From Chloroflexota bacterium (GTDB taxonomy: Bacteria > Chloroflexota > Dormibacteria > CF-121), in the NCBI GenBank assembly GCA_005881235.1, contig VBEQ01000150.1:1-30109 (forward strand): a stretch of DNA of 30,109 bases. Reading direction: 5' to 3'. Positions 7,403 through 15,436 of this stretch are shown one piece after another (positions within the stretch are counted from its first letter, which is position 1; each line of letters opens with the position of its first letter). The notes beneath the pieces are model-generated. The model saw only the letters and a list, made by a program, of their open reading frames with translations, had not been told where the DNA came from and made no database searches. Both the position numbers and the translations under genes were made by a program.

Positions 7403-8758
7403 CACCGCCCGCAACTCGAGCATGGCGGTATAGGTCGGCAGCACGAAGAGCGTCGCGCCGGCCGTGGTGGCGTTGGCGGCACGCTTCAGGGCCTGTCGCC
7501 AATCGCTGACGACCTCGATTCGGTCGGCGGGGACGTCGGCGTATTTGAGGCGGATGCGCAGGTCGAGCGCGCGGTCGCCGCTGACGACGATGTGCTGGGC
7601 CACGTCCTTGACCTGCTCGAAGTCGACATCCCAGATCCAGGAGACATCCTGGCCGTCGGCGATGCGGTCATTCAATGCCATCAAGAACGAGGTGGCGTGG
7701 CCGAACTGGATGGCGGTTCGCAGCACCTCATTGAACCCGGTCGGGTTTTTGGCCAGCAGCAAGATGGCGGGACGGCCGTCGACGAGGATCCGTTCCATCC
7801 GGCCGAACGCCGGCGCGAAGTCGCGCAACGCGGCGGCACTCTTCGCCAGGGGCACCTTCAGCGCGCTGGCCGCCGCCAGCGCCAGGACAACGTTGTAGGC
7901 GTTGTAGAGGCCCGACAGGGGAACCTCGACATCGGCCGTTTGCGCGCCATCGGTGACCCGCAAGCGCATGCCGTCCATGCCATTGATCGAAACACTGGTC
8001 GCTCGGACGTCGGGGGTCGGCCGCGCGAAGTCGCCTCGCGGGCAGCGATAGTGACCAACGTGCCCGAAATAGACGCCATCGAAAATGAATGGGCTGCCGC
8101 ATCGCGGGCAGAACTTGGCGTCGGCGCCATGGCTGAGCTCCGACTGCAGTAAGGACGGATCGTCGAGGCCGGCATAGATGACGCGCGGCAGGCCATCACC
8201 AAGGGCGGCCACCATCGGGTCGTCGGCATTGAGCACGGCCGTCATTCCCTCGGGCCCCTGGATGAGCGCGTTGCGGATGTGCGACGCCGTCGTCTCCAGC
8301 TCGCCATAGCGATCGAGCTGATCCCTAAAGAGATTCGTGACGACGATCGTTCCGGGCGCGACTTCCTGGACCAGGCGTGGCAGACTGGCCTCGTCGATCT
8401 CGAAAAGGCCGACCGTTGCCGGGAGGTCGCCGGCCCAGCTCGCCCGGTTGATGACCGCCGCGGTCACGCCGAACACCAGGTTGGCGCCGGCCTGATTGGC
8501 GACGGTCGGATGACCTTGCGCCTCGAGGATGTGCCGCAGCAAGGCCGCGGTGGTCGTCTTGCCATTGGTCCCGGTAACCACGACGGTGCCGTCGCTCAAC
8601 GCGCGCGAGAGCTTCGTGAGGATGGCCGGGTCGACCCAGCGCGAAACGTCGCCCGGGAGCGTCGTGCCGCCTCCGCGCCGCAACCCGCGACTCAGCCCCG
8701 TCGTCAGCTTGCCGGCCCAGAGCGCCGCCGTCCCCCGCGCTCCCAGTTTGGCGCGCAT
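7340..8758 (-). CDS. murT: Lipid II isoglutaminyl synthase, Mur-ligase subunit MurT
   Basis: MurT is the ATP-using partner of GatD that converts D-isoglutamate to D-isoglutamine in lipid II. The 472-residue protein has the Mur-ligase P-loop TGTNGKTTTAALLRHI and NLFRDQLDRYGELE. It also has the MurT-specific zinc ribbon (CPRCGSPF, then HYRCPRG) and a C-terminal DUF1727 domain with NPTGFNEVL and NDRIADGQDVSWIWDVDFE, which holds the catalytic Asp region. The ATG at 8758 overlaps the ispE stop as TGATG, so it is translationally coupled; an in-frame ATG at 8785 would lie inside ispE. GatD lies nearby but in a separate unit. Identification is firm. Confidence 0.95.
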   Translation of the reverse strand: MRAKLGARGTAALWAGKLTTGLSRGLRRGGGTTLPGDVSRWVDPAILTKLSRALSDGTVVVTGTNGKTTTAALLRHILEAQGHPTVANQAGANLVFGVTAAVINRASWAGDLPATVGLFEIDEASLPRLVQEVAPGTIVVTNLFRDQLDRYGELETTASHIRNALIQGPEGMTAVLNADDPMVAALGDGLPRVIYAGLDDPSLLQSELSHGADAKFCPRCGSPFIFDGVYFGHVGHYRCPRGDFARPTPDVRATSVSINGMDGMRLRVTDGAQTADVEVPLSGLYNAYNVVLALAAASALKVPLAKSAAALRDFAPAFGRMERILVDGRPAILLLAKNPTGFNEVLRTAIQFGHATSFLMALNDRIADGQDVSWIWDVDFEQVKDVAQHIVVSGDRALDLRIRLKYADVPADRIEVVSDWRQALKRAANATTAGATLFVLPTYTAMLELRAVLTRDGALKPYWERLPVEPKP

Positions 8759-9612
8759 CACGCCACGGCGGAAACCGGCCGGCACAGCCAGGCTGGATAT
8801 CCGATCTTCCGTGCCGCCGCCAGCGCGTTGGCCGCCTCACGGCGGCCCTCGACCAGGGCAAACAGCGCCGCACCCGTTCCAGACATCGCCAGGCTTGGGA
8901 TCGCGGTTCTCCAGCTCCCGATCACGGCATCCAGATTCGGGTAAAGCTTCCGACTTACGGGCTCGAGGTCATTGCCGAATTCGCATTCGATCCGCCACGG
9001 CGGATCTGCCAACTTCTCGAGCGCGTCAACCAGTTCCGGGGTCCTGTGCTTGCTCGGCTCGCTCCCATCGACCGCCTCATAGACGGCTCGGGTGGACACC
9101 TCGATCGCCGGCCAGATGACCAGGAATCGCCAACTTGGAGGGACGGGCGGCAAAGGCGTTACCGTCGACCCAAGGCCTGTCGCGCGTGCCGTGCCCCCGG
9201 AAAGCAGGAAGGGCACGTCTTGCCCGACGGCCTTGGCAATCTCGATCAGCTCTGCCTGCTTGAGTTTCAAGTCATAGAGAAGGTTGGCGGCCCGCAAGAA
9301 CACCGCCGCATCGGAACTCCCACCGGCGAGCCCGGCACCCATCGGCACGCGCTTGAACAACCGGATGGTGAATGGTAGCTGGCGGCCGACGTGGCCTTCG
9401 AGTTCGCGAGCCGCCTTCAACACCAGGTTCTCACCGGCTATCGGGGGGCCGATCACATCGAAGACCCGGCAGTCGGTCCGCTCGATCCAGAGTAGATCGT
9501 GCAGGGAGATCGTCTGCATCACGGAATCGATGTCGTGATACCCGTTGGGGCGGCGGCCGATGACGTCGAGCGTCAGGTTGAGCTTCGCGTATGCCGGGAG
9601 AATGAGCGCCAC
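8758..9612 (-). CDS. ispE: 4-diphosphocytidyl-2-C-methyl-D-erythritol kinase
   Basis: IspE phosphorylates CDP-methylerythritol in the non-mevalonate isoprenoid pathway, which supplies undecaprenyl phosphate for the cell wall and polysaccharide genes here. The 284-residue protein starts ALILPAYAKLNLTLDVIGRR with NGYHDIDSVMQTISL. The GHMP ATP-binding motif is VPMGAGLAGGSSDAAVFLRA, and the C-terminal GHMP motif is SLAMSGTGAALFAL. Length is normal. The GTG start at 9612 is followed at its 3' end by the coupled murT (TGATG). TAGAGT at 9627-9622 precedes the GTG by 9 nt, predicting a leader of only about 3 nt. Confidence 0.95.
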   Translation of the reverse strand: MALILPAYAKLNLTLDVIGRRPNGYHDIDSVMQTISLHDLLWIERTDCRVFDVIGPPIAGENLVLKAARELEGHVGRQLPFTIRLFKRVPMGAGLAGGSSDAAVFLRAANLLYDLKLKQAELIEIAKAVGQDVPFLLSGGTARATGLGSTVTPLPPVPPSWRFLVIWPAIEVSTRAVYEAVDGSEPSKHRTPELVDALEKLADPPWRIECEFGNDLEPVSRKLYPNLDAVIGSWRTAIPSLAMSGTGAALFALVEGRREAANALAAARKIGYPAWLCRPVSAVA

Positions 9613-9621
9613 GTCGTCACG

Positions 9622-9627
9622 ACTCTA
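9622..9627 (-). promoter_or_regulatory. -10 element for ispE-murT mRNA
   Basis: TAGAGT on the minus strand ends 9 nt before the GTG at 9612, which predicts a leader of about 3 nt. No Shine-Dalgarno or -35 is visible. Confidence 0.42.
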
Positions 9628-9665
9628 ATTCACCCTCCCTTACTCGTGAGGGCGTTGGGTGTCCA

Positions 9666-10349
9666 CTAGACCCGCTGCGTATCGTCCCGAATCACCTGTT
9701 CAGCATCCTCGAAGCCAGGCGGAAGGGGAACCCGGAGCAGCCTGGACCGCAGTCGAATCCGCCATGCCATTCCCGGCATCAGCGCCAGGTTTCTCATCGC
9801 CTTCCTGAAGGCTTCCGGATTGTCGAAGAAGATGCGATGGAAGTAGCGAATTTGCTGCCCGACGATGACCACCGGGAACAGGATCGCTGCGGCGATGACG
9901 AGTACGAGGAAGCCGATGAGCCCGGCGATCATCCCCCAGGGCACCGTCGTCGCCCTGCGGCCGGAGGTCCCAGGCGGGCATTCAGGAGCTGTAAACGCCG
10001 GCGAGCAGGCATGCGCCATCGTCAAAAACGAAACGGCATACGTCGCAAGGTACACACGCTGGTGGGTTGCCCGCACCGTTCCCGCCGGTCCAGCCGTCTG
10101 GTCGATGGTCGCCTCGGCCCCAGGCATCCATGCTGCGTTGGTCGCGGTCGCGGAGCCGCCGCACGGAACCGTCACCAGGGAGCTGCTTCCGTTGGCCGTA
10201 ACCTTGAACGTCCCCGTCCCGACGGTCCCAATCTCGCAGGTCAGGGTGATGGTCACGCCTGGCGACGTGGCTGCGGCGGCGGCCTGCGCAGGGCTCATCG
10301 CGATTGCGGCCGCGATGACCAAAAACGGTACGAAGCATGACGCTTGCAT
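9666..10349 (-). CDS. Exported single-span membrane protein of unknown function
   Basis: I do not recognise this family. From the ATG at 10349 the 227-residue protein starts with a signal-peptide-like segment (ASCFVPFLVIAAAIAMSP then AQAAAAA). About 110 Thr/Ser-rich extracytoplasmic residues follow with four cysteines (TCEIG, PCGGS, HACSP, PECPP), compatible with two disulfides. One strong membrane helix (GMIAGLIGFLVLVIAAAILF) leads to a basic cytoplasmic tail with RYFHRIFFDNPEAF. A GTG at 10385 in the same frame would add 12 residues before the signal peptide, so I did not use it. It stands between ispE and murJ without overlap. A cell-surface role is the most that can be inferred. Confidence 0.65.
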   Translation of the reverse strand: MQASCFVPFLVIAAAIAMSPAQAAAAATSPGVTITLTCEIGTVGTGTFKVTANGSSSLVTVPCGGSATATNAAWMPGAEATIDQTAGPAGTVRATHQRVYLATYAVSFLTMAHACSPAFTAPECPPGTSGRRATTVPWGMIAGLIGFLVLVIAAAILFPVVIVGQQIRYFHRIFFDNPEAFRKAMRNLALMPGMAWRIRLRSRLLRVPLPPGFEDAEQVIRDDTQRV

Positions 10350-10446
10350 CGGGCCTCTCGCCCGGAGTCGGCGACCGTTCAGCACTCACTTAGTGATCGG
10401 GTTCGGTCACCGAACCCTGCGGCTTCAAGGCCGCGGCCTGACGCGA

Positions 10447-11980
10447 TTAGACACGCGACCGGTCGCGCCGGATGACCGAGAGGACGAGTCCGACTTCCTC
10501 ACTTCGCAGCAGCATCTCGACGCCCAGGTAGGTCAGGCCCGCGAGGGCGACGGCCACCAGGACGGCGACCAGCGGGCGCAGGCCGCCCTGCAGCGAACCG
10601 CCCGTGATGAGGACCGCCACACCGGCCGTGATGGCGGCCATCGGCACGACACCGACGATCGCCCGACGCGCCGTCTGGAGGATCTGCCGCCCCTCGAGCC
10701 CACCGAGCCGGCCTCGCAGCGCGCGTCCCAGCAGGATGGCGTTCAACGTTGCCGCGATCGACGTTCCCAGCGCCAGGCCACCCTGCGCCAGTAGATGCAC
10801 GAGCACAATATTGGTCGCGAGGTTGACGCCGATCACGACCAGCGAAATGCGCAGGGGCGTGATGACGTCCTGTAGCGCGTAGAACACCCGGACCAGGAGC
10901 GCCGTCGCCGCCTGGCCCGCCAGCCCGAGGCTGAAGAATGTCAAGGCGAAGGCGGTTTGCCGCACGGACTCCGACCCGAACTGTCCCCGCTCGAAGAGCG
11001 CGGCCGTGATCGGCACGCCGAGCAGCGCCAGGCCGACCGACGCGGGCACCAGCACGAAGATGTTGAGCCGTAAGGCCAGCGAGGTGCGGTGCCGGATCGA
11101 ATCGATCGCCCCGAGCGCCGCGTCCCGGGCCAGGAAGGGGAAGAGCACGAACGCCAGCGCCTGCGAGAAGGTCCCCAGCGGGAGTTGCGCCATGGTGTCG
11201 GCGTAGCGCAGCGCCGCGACCCGGCCGTGCGGCAGCGACGTCCCCAGGATGGTGTCGACGAAGACATTGACCTGGGCGGCCGCGAGGCCGAGCGCGATGG
11301 GAAACATCATCATCGAGGCCGAGGGCGGTGCTCGGGCGCCAGCCGGTTCGCCACAACGCCGGCAGCTGGATGCCGACGTGCAGCATCGCACCGGCCACCA
11401 CCCCAATGGCGAGGGCGGTGACGCCGTAGCGGGGCGCGAAGAAGGCGGCCGCCACGATGATGGCGCCGTTGTAGAAGAGTGGAGCCAGCGCCTGCGCGAA
11501 GAAGCGCTGATAGGCGGTCAGGATGCCGATCACCATGCCGCCCGCACCCAGGAAGATCGGCTGCAGCAGCAGGATCCGGGTAAGGCCGACGATCACCTCG
11601 TGGTCGTGCGGGCTGTAGCCGAAGGCGATCAGCGAGACGTAGAGGGGCGCGACGAGGAAGAGGACCGCCGCGCCAACGGTCAGGATCACGATCGCCGAGT
11701 TGAGGACCCGTTGGGCGATCTCCAGGGCCCGCTGGTGATCCCCCTTCGCCAGGTGCTCGGACAGCACCGGGATGAACGCCGAGCTGATGGCGCCGGCCAG
11801 CAGCAAATTGAACAGCAGATCCGGCACGCCGAACGCGACGCGGTAGTCGTCGATCTGATGGCTCGTGCCAAAGGTATTGGCAATGACCAGCTCGCGCACG
11901 GCGCCGAGCACACGGCTCAGCCCGTAGGCGACGAGAATAAGCGTCGCGGCCGACGCGATGCGCCGCCGCTCGCTGGACAT
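10447..11980 (-). pseudogene. murJ: murJ-like lipid II flippase gene, broken by a frame change near 11314
   Basis: MurJ (MviN) flips lipid II across the membrane. The first ~222 codons, from ATG 11980, are a normal MurJ N-terminus (VLGAVRELVIANTFGTSHQI, FNLLLAGAISSAFIPVLSEH, LLLQPIFLGAGGMVIG). At about 11314 the frame shifts, and the rest of the protein (MMMFPIALGLAAAQVNVFVD, LPLGTFSQALAFVLFPFLA, LVRVFYALQDVITPLRISLV) is intact in another frame down to the stop at 10447. Compared with the family pattern, about 8-10 residues between LGLDD and MMMFPIALG are also missing, so this looks like a deletion of roughly 25 bp rather than a one-base error. Without the shift the total length would be normal. 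It may be a true null allele or an assembly error. Confidence 0.85.
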
Positions 11981-11988
11981 TGGGTGCC

Positions 11989-11994
11989 ATTATC
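11989..11994 (-). promoter_or_regulatory. -10 element for murJ
   Basis: GATAAT (5 of 6 matches to TATAAT) on the minus strand ends 8 nt before the ATG at 11980, predicting a leader of about 2 nt. There is no Shine-Dalgarno. It is the only one of the twelve elements that does not fit TANNNT. Confidence 0.45.
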
Positions 11995-12069
11995 GCGCTC
12001 TACGCTAGAGTGCGAAACAATTCCCTCCCGCGTGGGAAGGGTCAGACGGGCCGCTCTCGCCCGGGTCGG

Positions 12070-12429
12070 CTAGGCCTTGGCTTTCGCCGGCTTGGCCGCC
12101 GGTTTTCTCACGCCGGCCGCAGCGGCCGCCGTCTTGGTCGACGCCTTAGCCGGCGCCGGCCTGTCGGCCGAGAGCTTCGCGAGCGCGCTCATCAGGCGAG
12201 CCTTGCGACGGGATGCATTGTTGGCGTGAAGGACGCCCTTCTCGGCTGCCTTATCGAGCGCGCTGATGGCGCGGCGCACTTCCTCGCTAGTTAGGCTGGC
12301 TGCCTCCGGCAGGGCGGGGCGCCGAGCGCGCGAAACCAGAGTCTTGACCGCCGAGCGGGTGGACCGATTCCGATCGCGCTTGCGCAGCGAGGCACGCACG
12401 CGCTTCTTGGCCGATTGGGTATTCGCCAT
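12070..12429 (-). CDS. rpsT: 30S ribosomal protein S20 with Ala/Lys/Pro tail
   Basis: S20 binds 16S rRNA early in 30S assembly. The 119-residue protein begins ANTQSAKKRVRASLRKRDRN and has AISALDKAAEKGVLHANNASRRKARLM in the usual place. The core ends near residue 90, the normal length of the family. About 30 further residues made almost only of Ala, Lys and Pro follow, ending in KPAAKPAKAKA. The tail is basic and probably disordered, and could contact rRNA. Start ATG 12429 is preceded by a perfect TATAAT at 12445-12440, only 10 nt away. It stands alone between holA and murJ. Confidence 0.95.
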   Translation of the reverse strand: MANTQSAKKRVRASLRKRDRNRSTRSAVKTLVSRARRPALPEAASLTSEEVRRAISALDKAAEKGVLHANNASRRKARLMSALAKLSADRPAPAKASTKTAAAAAGVRKPAAKPAKAKA

Positions 12430-12439
12430 GCGAGCGGTG

Positions 12440-12445
12440 ATTATA
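12440..12445 (-). promoter_or_regulatory. Consensus -10 element for rpsT
   Basis: A perfect TATAAT on the minus strand ends 10 nt before the ATG at 12429, leaving a predicted leader of about 4 nt. No -35 hexamer stands 16-18 bp upstream. Confidence 0.6.
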
Positions 12446-12460
12446 AGACAACGACACGCT

Positions 12461-13447
12461 CTAGCCCGCGGCGCTCAGAACCTGTTCGAGGATAAAGCCC
12501 TCGACCGCGAGGCGGGCATCCAGCTCGCCCAGCTTGATCTGCTCTTCGATGCGCAGGAGATCGTGGAATCCGCGGTCGAGCTCGGTCGCGCTGTACGCGG
12601 CGGCCTGGCGGAAGGCCTTTTCGAGAACAAACGGATGATCCGCCGATCGCGCCTGCAGGTCGGCGAGCGAACCGCCACGGTCGCGGACGGCTCGCGCCTG
12701 CAGCAGCCGGCGCCAGTGGCTCACCAGCGTGTAGAGCAGCCAGGTCGGCTCGCGCCCGTCGTCCAGGAGCGACTGCAGCACGCCCGCCACCTCGCCCGGC
12801 CGGCCACTCGCCAGCGAGTCCGTCAGCGCGAAGATCTCTTCCTCGCGACTGTCGCTCACGAGGGCGCGCACGGCATCGTCATCGATTCGGGTCGATGGCG
12901 AGGCGTAGAGCGCGAGCTTCACGATCTCCTGGTCGAGCAGCCGCAGGTCCGGTTGCGATCGCTCCAGGAGCAAGCGCACCGCGGCCGGCGTGATCGTGAG
13001 GCCGCGCTCCTCCGCCAGCTTGCGCACCCACCCGGTGCGATCCGATCGCCGTGGCGGCTCATATCGCTGGATCCGGGCGCGCTTGTCGCGCTCCATCGCC
13101 GCGACGACTTTGTAGATCGGGTTGCCGGGTACCACCGGGGCATGCGCGACCAGCACGAGGTGCGTGGAGTCGGGCGTCCCCTCGAGGTAGGCGGCGGCGC
13201 GCTCGGCCCCGGCGCCCTTGTCGCGCTTGCCGGAGAGCAGGCCCCAGTCGCGCAGCACCAGGACGCGCAGCGCGTCGATGAATGGCAAGGTGCTCGCCTT
13301 CTCCGCGAAAGCATCGGCATTGAGCGCGTCGGCCTGGATGTCCTCGTAGTTGAACTCCAACGTCAGGGTGGTGCGCAACGGTTGCAGCAGGTCGCGAGCC
13401 GCCCGGTCGACGAGGTAGCTCTCGCCACCGTGAATGAGGGTGATCAC
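12461..13447 (-). CDS. holA: DNA polymerase III delta subunit
   Basis: HolA is the wrench subunit of the clamp loader, which opens the beta ring. From GTG 13447 the protein has 328 residues, normal for the family. It begins VITLIHGGESYLVDRAARDLL, a clear HolA N-terminus. Further features are LRVLVLRDWGLLSGKRD, HLVLVAHAPV, WVRKLAEERGLTITPAAVRLLLER with DLRLLDQEIVKLALYA, and the C-terminal clamp-loader helices (LLYTLVSHWRRLLQARAVRD). The GTG overlaps the stop of the pterin dehydratase gene as GTGA, so the two are translationally coupled. A longer reading frame to 13549 lies inside the dehydratase gene and adds residues without family character. Confidence 0.93.
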   Translation of the reverse strand: MITLIHGGESYLVDRAARDLLQPLRTTLTLEFNYEDIQADALNADAFAEKASTLPFIDALRVLVLRDWGLLSGKRDKGAGAERAAAYLEGTPDSTHLVLVAHAPVVPGNPIYKVVAAMERDKRARIQRYEPPRRSDRTGWVRKLAEERGLTITPAAVRLLLERSQPDLRLLDQEIVKLALYASPSTRIDDDAVRALVSDSREEEIFALTDSLASGRPGEVAGVLQSLLDDGREPTWLLYTLVSHWRRLLQARAVRDRGGSLADLQARSADHPFVLEKAFRQAAAYSATELDRGFHDLLRIEEQIKLGELDARLAVEGFILEQVLSAAG

Positions 13448-13782
13448 GCCGGCGCGAAGGCGCGGTCGATCTTCGCCGCCATGTAGAAGTCGCTTTCCGT
13501 GAGTCCATCGATTTTGTGCGTCCAGAGGTACACACGAACCTCGCCCCATCGCACGTAGAGGTCCGGATGATGGTTCTCCGCTTCGGCGACAGGCGAGATC
13601 CGGTTGACGAAATCGACCGCGTCGACCCAGTTCTTGAGCTTGAACGACTTGATCAGCTTCTTGTCGTCTTCGACCTGCCAGCCCTCGAGCTGCGCCGCCA
13701 GTGGGGCAATCTGCTCATGGGTCAGCGGCGGCGTGCCACCACGGCACGGGATGCACTTGTTGTCGGCGAGACTGGTCGCCAC
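13444..13782 (-). CDS. Pterin-4a-carbinolamine dehydratase family protein
   Basis: The family dehydrates 4a-hydroxytetrahydrobiopterin made by aromatic amino acid hydroxylases. The 112-residue protein has the normal length and the active-site block AEAENHHPDLYVRWGEVRVYLWTH, with the paired His and a downstream His, followed by GLTESDFYMAAKIDRAF. The start is GTG 13782, immediately after the stop of the RpiB-like gene without a gap, and its own stop overlaps the holA start. An early CIPCRGG segment adds two cysteines that are common in this family. No aromatic hydroxylase is visible in the window, so the physiological substrate is open. Confidence 0.92.
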   Translation of the reverse strand: MATSLADNKCIPCRGGTPPLTHEQIAPLAAQLEGWQVEDDKKLIKSFKLKNWVDAVDFVNRISPVAEAENHHPDLYVRWGEVRVYLWTHKIDGLTESDFYMAAKIDRAFAPA

Positions 13783-14205
13783 TCAGTGCTCAACCTTCGC
13801 GATTGTCGCCCGCTCCGCCTCATCCGGACCCGTTTCGAGCCACGCGTCGCAAATTTCTTTCGCCACTGCCTCGGGTGTAGCCCGCAGGCTCATCACGAGG
13901 ACATTGGCGTCATTCCATTTCCGGGCGCCCCTGGCCGTCTGCGCATCGCCGCAGAGGGCGGCCCGGATGCCGGCAACCTTGTTGGCGGCGATCGAGACAC
14001 CGGTGCCGGTCCAGCAGAAGAGCACGCCCTGCTGGCAGGCGCCCGAGGCCACCCGCTCCCCCACTTCCCGCCCGACGTCGACCCAGTCCATGGGATGGCC
14101 GTTCAGCGGGCCGTGTAGCTCGACGTCGACACCGGCTCGGCGCAGGTGATCGACCACCGAATCGGTCACCGGCGTCCGTTCGTCGCTGCCTACCGCGATC
14201 TTCAT
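13783..14205 (-). CDS. rpiB: RpiB/LacA/LacB family sugar-phosphate isomerase, divergent active site
   Basis: RpiB-type enzymes interconvert ribose-5-phosphate and ribulose-5-phosphate or related sugars. The 140-residue protein matches in length and in LFCWTGTGVSIAANKVAGIRAALC, which contains the catalytic Cys (Cys64). Two usual histidines are missing: the N-terminal GSDH motif reads GSDE (Glu9), and the REHN-type motif reads RKWNDANVL (Trp97). I recall this variant as a recognisable subgroup in other GC-rich bacteria, so it probably has its own substrate rather than being decayed. It is the first gene of a coupled operon with the pterin dehydratase and holA. TATTCT at 14220-14215 precedes the ATG by 9 nt. 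Confidence 0.83.
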   Translation of the reverse strand: MKIAVGSDERTPVTDSVVDHLRRAGVDVELHGPLNGHPMDWVDVGREVGERVASGACQQGVLFCWTGTGVSIAANKVAGIRAALCGDAQTARGARKWNDANVLVMSLRATPEAVAKEICDAWLETGPDEAERATIAKVEH

Positions 14206-14214
14206 CGCCTATCC

Positions 14215-14220
14215 AGAATA
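14215..14220 (-). promoter_or_regulatory. -10 element for the rpiB-holA operon
   Basis: TATTCT on the minus strand ends 9 nt before the ATG at 14205, for a predicted leader of about 3 nt. No clear Shine-Dalgarno is present. Confidence 0.42.
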
Positions 14221-14233
14221 GTCCCCCACCCTG

Positions 14234-14257
14234 CCCTCCCCCGCCAGCGGGGGAGGG
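14234..14257. repeat. GC-rich palindrome, probable dispersed intergenic repeat
   Basis: CCCTCCCCCGC and GCGGGGGAGGG form an 11-bp perfect stem round a 2-base CA centre, within a longer C-rich tract starting at 14221. It lies between two divergently read genes, so it cannot end either transcript. Read in translation the tract gives PALPRQRGRE, or LPSPAGGGG on the other strand, a pattern familiar from dispersed palindromic repeats in GC-rich genomes. Copy number cannot be judged from one window. Confidence 0.6.
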
Positions 14258-14284
14258 AAGTTCTCCGCAAGTCGTTATTCCCCC

Positions 14285-15436
14285 GTGATCGCGAAGCGAC
14301 TGGAACACCTGCCGGCTCTGAAGCCCTGGCTTCCGGCTGCCGTGCTGGTGATCACCGGAGCACTGGCGCTGCGCAATCTGGTGGGCGTCGTGCACTTCGC
14401 GCTGCACCGCGCCTTCGAAGGCGACTTCGCCGTCTACTACATCTTCGCCCGCGTGGGGATCGACCACGGCTGGGGATCCCTGTACGACTACGCCGCGATG
14501 CGCCAGGAGTGGCTCGCGCTCGGGTCGGCTTTCTTATATCCAGCCCTCTACCCACCGACGCTGGCCTGGTTCGTTGCTCCCTTCGCCGCCCTGCCGTTCG
14601 CTGCCGGGTATGCGCTCTGGAACGTCGTGCTGGTCGCCTCGCTCCTGGTTACCTGGTGGCTGACCGCACCGCGCTCGAGCCGGCTCATCCGCCTCGGGCA
14701 CCTCGCCTTTGCCCTGGCCTTGCCGTCCATCGCCTTCGGATTGCTGCTCGGCCAGGTGGTGATTGTGGTGGCGGCGGCCGTCTCGATCTGCTGGTGGCTA
14801 TTGCGCTACAAGCGGCCGTTCGCCGCCGGGCTCGCGCTGTGCTTGATCGCACTCAAACCGCAGCTCGCGCTGATGGTGCCGGTCGCGCTGCTGGTCGGCG
14901 GCCAGTGGCGAGTCTTCTTGGGCTGGGCGACCGGCTCGCTGGCCATGCTCGGGGCCGCGCTGGCAACCATTGGCTTTGGTGGTCTGCAGACGTACGCGAT
15001 TCTTCTGGCGGGGAGCGCGCAGTATCTCGGAGCGATGACGGTCTATCCGCAACTCACGCTGCCAGGCCTGGTCGGCGGCGGGTTCGCCGCGGCCGTCACC
15101 CAGGGGCTCGTGATCGCGATCGTCCTCGGGCTGGTGTGGCGCCGGCGTGGATCCGGGTTGGAATTTCCCTTTGTGGCCGGCCTGTGCGCCTCCCTGCTAA
15201 TCGCCAGCTTTTTGCATCCCCAGGACGTCGCCGTCCTGTTGCCTGCCACCTGGCTCTGGCTGCGCACCGACCCACGGGGAGCTGAGCGTATCCTCGGTCT
15301 GACCGGCTTTACGGCCGCCCTCGTGCTGACGACACCGCTTCCGCTGTTGCTCGTGCTCGCCGGCTGGATGGTCTCGGACAGGACGGTTGTGCTGAGCGTC
15401 AGCCGCCGATCTGGCTCATCGTCTTCGATGGCCTGA
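14285..15436 (+). CDS. GT87-type (DUF2029) polyprenol-dependent glycosyltransferase, membrane protein
   Basis: A 383-residue integral membrane protein with about ten hydrophobic segments. The first extracytoplasmic loop has GDFAVYYIFARVGIDHGWGSLYDY and then FLYPALYPPTLAWFVAPFAA. These match the DUF2029/GT87 family of GT-C mannosyl- or arabinosyltransferases that use polyprenyl-phosphate sugars outside the membrane. KRPFAAGLALCLIALKPQLALM is the other typical family segment. The DPM1-like GT2 at 5685 could make such a donor, which is an inference. Start GTG 14285 has no Shine-Dalgarno, and an A/T-rich GTTATT ends 5 nt upstream, so a leaderless start is possible. The last 38 bp overlap moaA in antisense. 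Confidence 0.85.
   Translation: MIAKRLEHLPALKPWLPAAVLVITGALALRNLVGVVHFALHRAFEGDFAVYYIFARVGIDHGWGSLYDYAAMRQEWLALGSAFLYPALYPPTLAWFVAPFAALPFAAGYALWNVVLVASLLVTWWLTAPRSSRLIRLGHLAFALALPSIAFGLLLGQVVIVVAAAVSICWWLLRYKRPFAAGLALCLIALKPQLALMVPVALLVGGQWRVFLGWATGSLAMLGAALATIGFGGLQTYAILLAGSAQYLGAMTVYPQLTLPGLVGGGFAAAVTQGLVIAIVLGLVWRRRGSGLEFPFVAGLCASLLIASFLHPQDVAVLLPATWLWLRTDPRGAERILGLTGFTAALVLTTPLPLLLVLAGWMVSDRTVVLSVSRRSGSSSSMA

Noticed and set aside
10499..11310. C-terminal part of the 493-residue frame starting at 11980
   Set aside because: After about 11314 this frame reads Arg/Gly/Ala-rich shadow sequence, while the true MurJ C-terminal half is in another frame.
14234..14257. GC palindrome as a terminator
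   Set aside because: It lies between the starts of divergent genes and has no T-tract.
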